A stretch of DNA of 8,620 nt, taken from positions 1 to 8,620 of the forward strand of contig QKDF01000222.1 of assembly GCA_003245395.1 (NCBI GenBank), written 5' to 3'. Position numbers and translations under genes: made by a program. Position 1 is the stretch's first letter. Each line of letters begins with the position of its first letter. The notes under the pieces are model-generated. The model did not search any database. It saw only the letters and a list, made by a program, of their open reading frames with translations, and was not told the DNA's origin. The stretch is from Clostridia bacterium (GTDB lineage Bacteria > Bacillota > Clostridia > Oscillospirales > Oscillospiraceae). Below are positions 4,834-8,620 of the stretch, piece after piece.

Positions 4834-6531
4834 TTATGCCAGTAATTTTATAATATCTTCTTTGTTTCTGATAGGTGGCGCCATGTGCGGTTGCTTTTCC
4901 CCATCTTCCATCGCGCTGTCCATCGCACCGATGTCCCTGTAGACAATCCGGATACTTTGAGCAGATGAGTGCGAATATTTCTTAGCACGTTCTCCTACCT
5001 CAATGCGCTGGATGAACAGCCGCAGCAGCTCCGGTGTCAGCTCATCTATGACTGTGTAGCGCTTGGCTTTTTCAATAAACGCGTCCATGTTAGCCGCCGA
5101 CGCTTTCAGTTTTTCAAGCCGCGCTTCCTTTTCTGGAATGGAACCCGCGAGTGTTTTCTGCTCCGCGTTGTAATCGGCGGAGAGTAGCCGGAACTGCTCA
5201 TTTGTCACGCGCCCAAAAACGTTATCCTCATAGAGGCGCTTGAACAGGGTCGTTAGTTCTTCGTTTCTGCGCCGCATGAAATCCAGATTTTTCTGCAGAG
5301 AATTTATTTCCTTCCGAAGCTCTGTGCTGTTTTTTTGGTTGATGTACTCGGCAAACTGCCGCTCTTTCAGCCTGGCGAAGTGAGTAACCCGCCGCAGGTC
5401 GTCCAGTACAATCTGGATGAGATCAGCTTCCCGGATGTGATGCGGCGTACAGGCGTCTTTGCCGCGTTTTCCATAGGTGTAGCATTTAAAGCAGTATTGG
5501 GATTTTTTCATGGATTCCGCCCGGTACAGCACCATCGGCTTTCCGCAGTCCGCACAGAAGGCAAGACCGGAAAACATATTTGGTTCGTCCATATGTTTGG
5601 GTGTTCGCTTTTTATGCTGCCGCACTTCCTGTACGATATCCCATTGCTCCAACGTAATCAGCGGCTCATGGGTGTTCATTACCAGCACCTGTTCACTTTC
5701 AGGTTTCCGAATGAGTTTTTTGTTCTTGTAAGACAGTGTGGTGCATCGCAGTCCCGCCATTTGTCCGAGATAAACCTTGTTGTCGAGAATGCCGGTGACC
5801 GTGCTGCTGCTCCAGGCGTACGGCCGCATCGTGTCCAGCCCTGTATGGGACGCGCCAGTCTTGCGGTAATAGTAATTTGCCGGTGTCAGAACCTGTTCCG
5901 CTGTGAGGATTCGGGCAATCTGGTTCGGGCCTTTACCCGAAGCACACAATTCAAAGATTCGGCGCACCACCGGAGCGGTTTCCTCATTTGGGACAATATC
6001 CTTGGTGTTGCCATCCTTCTTGCGGTAGCCATAAGGCGGTCTCCCGCCCAAACGCTCACCGCGCTCCGCCTGCATCTTTTTGATGGCGCGAACCTTTTTG
6101 CTGGTATCCTTCGCGTGGAGTTCGTTCGCCCAGTTGCGGATGGGGTTAAAATCATTGCTGCTTTCCACCAGAGAATCCACGCTGTCATTGACGGCAATAA
6201 AGCGGACACCTTTTTCCGGAAAGTATATTTCCGTGTATTGGCCTACCTGCAGGTATTCACGCCCAAGACGGCTGAGATCCTTGACGATTAGCGTCTCGAC
6301 CTCGCCACGCTCGATCATCTCGATGATCTTTTTCCATGAAGGCCGATCAAAGTTTGTGCCGGAGTAGCCATCGTCAGCCAGAAAAAGTGTGTTTCCAAAA
6401 CCGTTTTCTTCTGCATATTGTTGAAGAAACAATTGCTGATTATGAATAGAATTGCTCTCACTCTGGCGCTCGTCCTCTTGGCTGAGCCTGCCGTATAGTA
6501 TATTGTATTTTTGGCTTGCCACTGTTTTCAT
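4834..6531 (-). CDS. large serine recombinase (TnpX/TndX-like, DUF4368-containing) of an integrative element
   Basis: The 565-residue protein has the large serine recombinase layout. The N-terminal resolvase domain has YGRLS, with Arg15 and nucleophile Ser17, and the conserved KDLSRLGREYL at 84-94. Next comes a recombinase domain (about 150-310) and a zinc ribbon with Cys326, Cys329, Cys347, Cys350 and Cys361. A long charged coiled coil spans about 403-478. The C-terminal DUF4368-like segment carries ELTPELLRLFIQRIEVGERAKK. Such enzymes excise and integrate clostridial elements of the Tn4451/Tn5397 type by double-strand cleavage at a two-base core. The start is uncertain: ATG 6531 has AAGGAGG only one base upstream, so the in-frame GTG at 6522, at a better distance, is a real alternative; TTG at 6552 is unlikely. 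It is the last gene of the leftward mobile module and lies near the element's probable end. Confidence 0.9.
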   Translation of the reverse strand: MKTVASQKYNILYGRLSQEDERQSESNSIHNQQLFLQQYAEENGFGNTLFLADDGYSGTNFDRPSWKKIIEMIERGEVETLIVKDLSRLGREYLQVGQYTEIYFPEKGVRFIAVNDSVDSLVESSNDFNPIRNWANELHAKDTSKKVRAIKKMQAERGERLGGRPPYGYRKKDGNTKDIVPNEETAPVVRRIFELCASGKGPNQIARILTAEQVLTPANYYYRKTGASHTGLDTMRPYAWSSSTVTGILDNKVYLGQMAGLRCTTLSYKNKKLIRKPESEQVLVMNTHEPLITLEQWDIVQEVRQHKKRTPKHMDEPNMFSGLAFCADCGKPMVLYRAESMKKSQYCFKCYTYGKRGKDACTPHHIREADLIQIVLDDLRRVTHFARLKERQFAEYINQKNSTELRKEINSLQKNLDFMRRRNEELTTLFKRLYEDNVFGRVTNEQFRLLSADYNAEQKTLAGSIPEKEARLEKLKASAANMDAFIEKAKRYTVIDELTPELLRLFIQRIEVGERAKKYSHSSAQSIRIVYRDIGAMDSAMEDGEKQPHMAPPIRNKEDIIKLLA

Positions 6532-6554
6532 ACCTCCTTCATATTGGGGCAAGC

Positions 6555-6583
6555 CGGTACGGTAGCCACAGTATACCGTACCG
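6555..6583 (-). promoter_or_regulatory. perfect 10-bp hairpin just upstream of the recombinase gene
   Basis: CGGTACGGTA (6555-6564) and TACCGTACCG (6574-6583) are exact reverse complements separated by nine bases. The element fills the gap between the upstream small gene and the recombinase, ending about 25 nt before its start. No T tract follows on the minus strand, so it is not a standard terminator. It could be an operator, an mRNA processing/stability structure, or a subsite for the recombinase itself. Confidence 0.5.
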
Positions 6584-6606
6584 TTCGCCGCAAGTCTATT
6601 GGAATC

Positions 6607-6891
6607 TCAGGCGCTGTGGGCATTCTTGGCACAGTCGGCGTCAACCAGGGAAAGCAGCTTGTCCGTTGGGGTCGCCTCGGCCTTGCCGGAGAAAACTGAG
6701 GTGATGTGAAAGACTTTTCCGCCCACTAGCATATTGCGTTCACTGACGAAACCTTCCTCTGTGTCCCAGTAAGACGAATCACGAAAGATCGTGTTAATTC
6801 CGCCGTCCTCTGATTGCCGAAAAACGGCTTTTTCAGGATCATACGCGCCAATGATTCCGGTGTCCCCGTATTCCTCATATTCAGTTCTCAT
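6607..6891 (-). CDS. small uncharacterised protein of the mobile element
   Basis: This 94-residue acidic protein is not one I can assign. Its ATG at 6891 follows GGAGGAAGG with a 7-nt spacer, a very strong initiation site, which argues that it is translated. The N-terminal half contains GDTGIIGAYDPEKAVF; the C-terminal half reads GGKVFHITSVFSG, then a linker, then TDKLLSLVDAD. That pattern, a beta hairpin followed by a leucine-rich helix, loosely recalls the small TnpW-type proteins encoded between relaxase and recombinase genes of clostridial transposons. It has no signal peptide or membrane segment. It lies 45 nt after the relaxase stop codon and 75 nt before the recombinase, so it is probably co-expressed with both. 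Function unknown. Confidence 0.7.
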   Translation of the reverse strand: MRTEYEEYGDTGIIGAYDPEKAVFRQSEDGGINTIFRDSSYWDTEEGFVSERNMLVGGKVFHITSVFSGKAEATPTDKLLSLVDADCAKNAHSA

Positions 6892-6936
6892 AAAAAATCC
6901 TTCCTCCCATATCAGGGTAATAACCGGGGTAGACCA

Positions 6937-8280
6937 TTACATGGTCTGCTGCCAGGTTTGCTCATCCTCGTGGTCATCCGCCTTATGGCCGAGGGCGATT
7001 TTCTTTTCACGCTCTTTGGTGAAAATCTTCCGGTCTGTGTACGGATTCGTGGTTGTGGCGTCCTTCATGGGAACATCGTCCTGAGTCCGTTCCAGAGCGT
7101 GTCCCAGCTGTGCCACATTGCCCAGAGCACCAGCAAGATCACCGGGATTAACAGCAACGCCGGGCTGAGGCATGGCAGGCGCAGATGCGGGAGAGAGATA
7201 CGCCGCGCGTTCCTTTTCCCAACCTGTTGCAGTGTCTCCCGCATTACCGCCACATCCCGCGCTAGCGCCGTGATCTGCTCCTGGGTCGGGTACGTCCTCG
7301 GTCTCTGGGAAAGCTCCCGTACGAGGGCCGCCTGTGCGGCCACGCGGCGCTCCATCGAGGCCAGCGTACTCATGAGTTCTATCCACTCCGCCTGCGTAGG
7401 ATGTATGTCCGGCGGTGTCGTCACTGCCGGTTGTGTTGGCATTTGCTGTGTCAGTGAACCCTGCGGGTGATTCAGCCTTTTCAATTCCTCCATGGACAAT
7501 TCTCTCTCGGATTCGGAACTCACGTTCCATCGCCTCCTTCAGATACCGCTCGTCGTGCAGCCGGTCATCCCGGCACTTCATTCCACTGGGGGTTGTGTAA
7601 GTAATGCTTTTTCTGGAATCCTGCCAGCGTACGTCGTAACCTTCGGTGCGCATCAGAGTGATGAACTCCTCGCGGGTTCCGGCATAGCGCATGCATTCGT
7701 CAATGGCATCCATGAGCCGAAACTTCCAGCTCTCGCCCCTCGCGGCGGCGTGGTACTCCGCGGTGGACATGGATTTCACTTTTTTCTTTTTCTGGCCTTT
7801 CTGAAATACTGGCAGGTTAAACATCTCGCACACCTGATCGTTGCGCAGCCTGAGCTCGACCAGCTCTGGTTCGCTGATGTGGAGCTTTCGTCCGTCCTCC
7901 AGCGAGACGCTGTTGATGATAAAATGCGAGTGGACGTGGCAACGGTCGGTATGGGTACAGACCAGCACCTCGCGTCCCTCGAAATACTTGCCAAGCTCCA
8001 TCGCCGCGGCATGCGCCGTGACAGGATTGACATCGGTGCCCTTTGGGAAGGACTGCACCATGTGGAAGAACAGGATTTTGACATCCTTGTGATAGAGCAG
8101 TTTCGTACTGAGAAAATCGTCATAGACGCTTTCTGGCCTGCAGTTGATACAGCTGACCAGAGACTGTCCCTGCCACTTCGTTTTCGCCTCCCGCTTTGTA
8201 TATTCCATGACCGCCGCCATGCAGGGGCGGTTTTGGCCTTTGGGATAGTTCGTAAAACTGATGATGGCTATTTCGTCCAC
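6937..8280 (-). CDS. relaxase/mobilization nuclease (MobA/VirD2 family)
   Basis: The 447-residue protein has the relaxase core in its first 130 residues. VMEYTKREAK offers Tyr27 as the likely nucleophile, FFHMVQSFPKG follows at 71-81, and the metal-binding motif CTHTDRCHVHSHFIINSV holds His110, Asp112, His115, His117, His119 and Asn123. It nicks oriT and pilots the strand during conjugative transfer. Residues of about 130-260 look like a conserved helper region (SAEYHAAARGESWKF-like; here STAEYHAAARGESWKF). Residues 263-405 are low-complexity Gly/Ala/Thr/Asp-rich and overlap another reading frame, while the tail (ALGHKADDHEDEQTW) is ordered and charged. The start is GTG at 8280, directly abutting GGGAGG; it overlaps the end of mobC by 13 nt, so translational coupling probably matters more than spacing. 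Confidence 0.88.
   Translation of the reverse strand: MDEIAIISFTNYPKGQNRPCMAAVMEYTKREAKTKWQGQSLVSCINCRPESVYDDFLSTKLLYHKDVKILFFHMVQSFPKGTDVNPVTAHAAAMELGKYFEGREVLVCTHTDRCHVHSHFIINSVSLEDGRKLHISEPELVELRLRNDQVCEMFNLPVFQKGQKKKKVKSMSTAEYHAAARGESWKFRLMDAIDECMRYAGTREEFITLMRTEGYDVRWQDSRKSITYTTPSGMKCRDDRLHDERYLKEAMEREFRIRERIVHGGIEKAESPAGFTDTANANTTGSDDTAGHTSYAGGVDRTHEYAGLDGAPRGRTGGPRTGAFPETEDVPDPGADHGASAGCGGNAGDTATGWEKERAAYLSPASAPAMPQPGVAVNPGDLAGALGNVAQLGHALERTQDDVPMKDATTTNPYTDRKIFTKEREKKIALGHKADDHEDEQTWQQTM
7065..7493 (-). CDS. probable overprinted small membrane protein within the relaxase gene
   Basis: A 142-residue frame, shifted +1 relative to the relaxase, lies wholly within relaxase codons 263-405. 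Its product looks like a designed protein rather than noise: a Pro/Thr/Gln-rich stretch (10-34); an amphipathic helical, coiled-coil-like region (36-90, with ASMERRVAAQAALVRELSQR); a basic patch KRNARR (93-98); one strong transmembrane segment (about 109-127, SPALLLIPVILLVLWAMW); and a short tail. A basic patch before the membrane span suggests an N-in tail-anchored-like topology. In this frame the third codon positions are visibly richer in G/C than the second, the normal coding pattern, whereas the relaxase frame shows low-complexity residues here. ATG 7493 is preceded by GAGAGAG at eight bases; GTG 7523 is an alternative start. Function unknown; a role in mating-pair or relaxosome docking is only a guess. 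Confidence 0.6.
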   Translation of the reverse strand: MEELKRLNHPQGSLTQQMPTQPAVTTPPDIHPTQAEWIELMSTLASMERRVAAQAALVRELSQRPRTYPTQEQITALARDVAVMRETLQQVGKRNARRISLPHLRLPCLSPALLLIPVILLVLWAMWHSWDTLWNGLRTMFP

Positions 8281-8582
8281 CTCCCTCGCTCGGCGATCTC
8301 CCGCAGCGTTTCGCTGATGGCTTTCAAAGCCTGAGCGGTTTCACCGAGATTACTCACCGACACTCTGCCCATGTTGGCAAGCACCGTGAGCTGATTGAGG
8401 TTGTTGCCGATGGCGCGCTGCTGTTTCAGGACTTCTTTCAGATCCTCCACGACCACCACCTGCCTGCCAAGGCAGCAGCGGGTGACGTAGTCGCTTTGGG
8501 AGAGCCGCGCCTGTTCTGCTTTTCGCTTGATGGTTTCCAGATCTCCGGACGCGATCCGGATGCTGAATGTCGTATCCTTCAT
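8268..8582 (-). CDS. mobC: plasmid mobilization relaxosome protein MobC-like
   Basis: This 104-residue protein begins like a ribbon-helix-helix DNA-binding domain (TTFSIRIASGDLETIKRKA, then LSQSDYVTRCCLG). It continues with the MobC hallmark AIGNNLNQLTVLANMG at residues 57-72 and ends in a helical segment. MobC proteins bind at oriT and help the relaxase melt and nick the origin. The ATG at 8582 has GGAG six bases upstream. The stop codon lies 13 nt inside the relaxase gene, a tight overlap typical of a co-translated mobC-mobA pair. It is cytoplasmic. The oriT such a protein would bind is expected just upstream, at or beyond the right edge of the window. Confidence 0.88.
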   Translation of the reverse strand: MKDTTFSIRIASGDLETIKRKAEQARLSQSDYVTRCCLGRQVVVVEDLKEVLKQQRAIGNNLNQLTVLANMGRVSVSNLGETAQALKAISETLREIAERGRWTK

Positions 8583-8620
8583 GCGTTTCTCCGTTTCTAA
8601 AGTGGGTGCGGGCTTCTGCC
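8583..8620 (-). other. start of the region upstream of mobC, possible oriT edge
   Basis: In elements with a mobC-mobA order, oriT commonly lies directly upstream of mobC. The 38 nt visible here contain the mobC ribosome binding site and a pyrimidine-rich segment (GCCCGCACCCACTTT on the minus strand) but no complete inverted repeat or nic site I can identify. The assignment rests on position only. Confidence 0.25.

Noticed and set aside
5335..6291. Long plus-strand open frame (318 codons) opposite the recombinase gene
   Set aside because: It is antisense to a well-supported recombinase, has no recognisable domain or initiation site, and arises from the codon bias of the true gene.
6931..6947. 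Seven-base inverted repeat AGACCAT-TAC-ATGGTCT at the relaxase stop codon as a terminator
   Set aside because: The stem is short, the loop is only three bases, and no T tract follows on the minus strand; the next gene has its own strong ribosome binding site and appears co-transcribed.
7492..8334. Long plus-strand open frame (280 codons) opposite the relaxase and mobC genes
   Set aside because: It spans two well-supported minus-strand genes and shows no family signature.

Overview
The window looks like a piece of a Firmicutes genome, most likely an anaerobic gut-type clostridium (Eubacteriales). The grounds are strong purine-rich Shine-Dalgarno sites, a TTG start, consensus SigA-type promoters, mixed AT/GC composition near 50 percent GC, and a mobilisation module of a kind common in clostridial integrative elements. 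No species can be named from the sequence.

Left part (1-4424): two divergent metabolic transcription units. On the minus strand, running leftwards out of the window, are an FAD-dependent amine oxidase/dehydrogenase subunit (HcnC/DadA-like, 415-1581), a small plant-type [2Fe-2S] subunit (HcnA-like, 14-334), and the first nine codons of a second FAD subunit (1-27). Together they look like a three-subunit, HcnABC / D-hydroxyproline-dehydrogenase-like amino-acid dehydrogenase. On the plus strand are an HpcH/HpaI-type class II aldolase (2442-3215) and, 15 nt later, a fold-type-I PLP aminotransferase starting at TTG (3231-4424). A plausible but unproven reading is catabolism of an imported amino or imino acid: flavin oxidation on one side, and transamination followed by retro-aldol cleavage of a 2-oxo-4-hydroxy acid on the other.

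The 860-nt divergent intergenic region (1582-2441) holds a near-consensus promoter on each strand, both with 17-nt spacers. Each promoter is followed by a structured leader: the minus one contains an intrinsic-terminator hairpin well upstream of the first gene, and the plus one contains about 135 nt of nested and partly mutually exclusive inverted repeats. Both genes therefore look subject to RNA-level control.

Middle (4425-4833): no convincing protein gene. It carries the detached 3' half of a CAT-anticodon tRNA gene (4682-4731) bracketed by a 10-bp inverted repeat, which looks like a relic or active attachment site, and then a 17-bp GC-rich stem-loop beside the recombinase stop codon.

Right part (4834-8620): the recombination and mobilisation end of an integrative mobilisable or conjugative element, all on the minus strand. 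In transcription order it holds a MobC-type relaxosome protein, a MobA/VirD2-family relaxase, a probable small membrane protein overprinted within the relaxase C-terminal coding region, a small uncharacterised protein, and a large serine recombinase. MobC and the relaxase would nick and transfer the element DNA; the recombinase would excise and integrate it. The most unusual features are the overprinted ORF (7065-7493), the two leaders, and the tRNA fragment.
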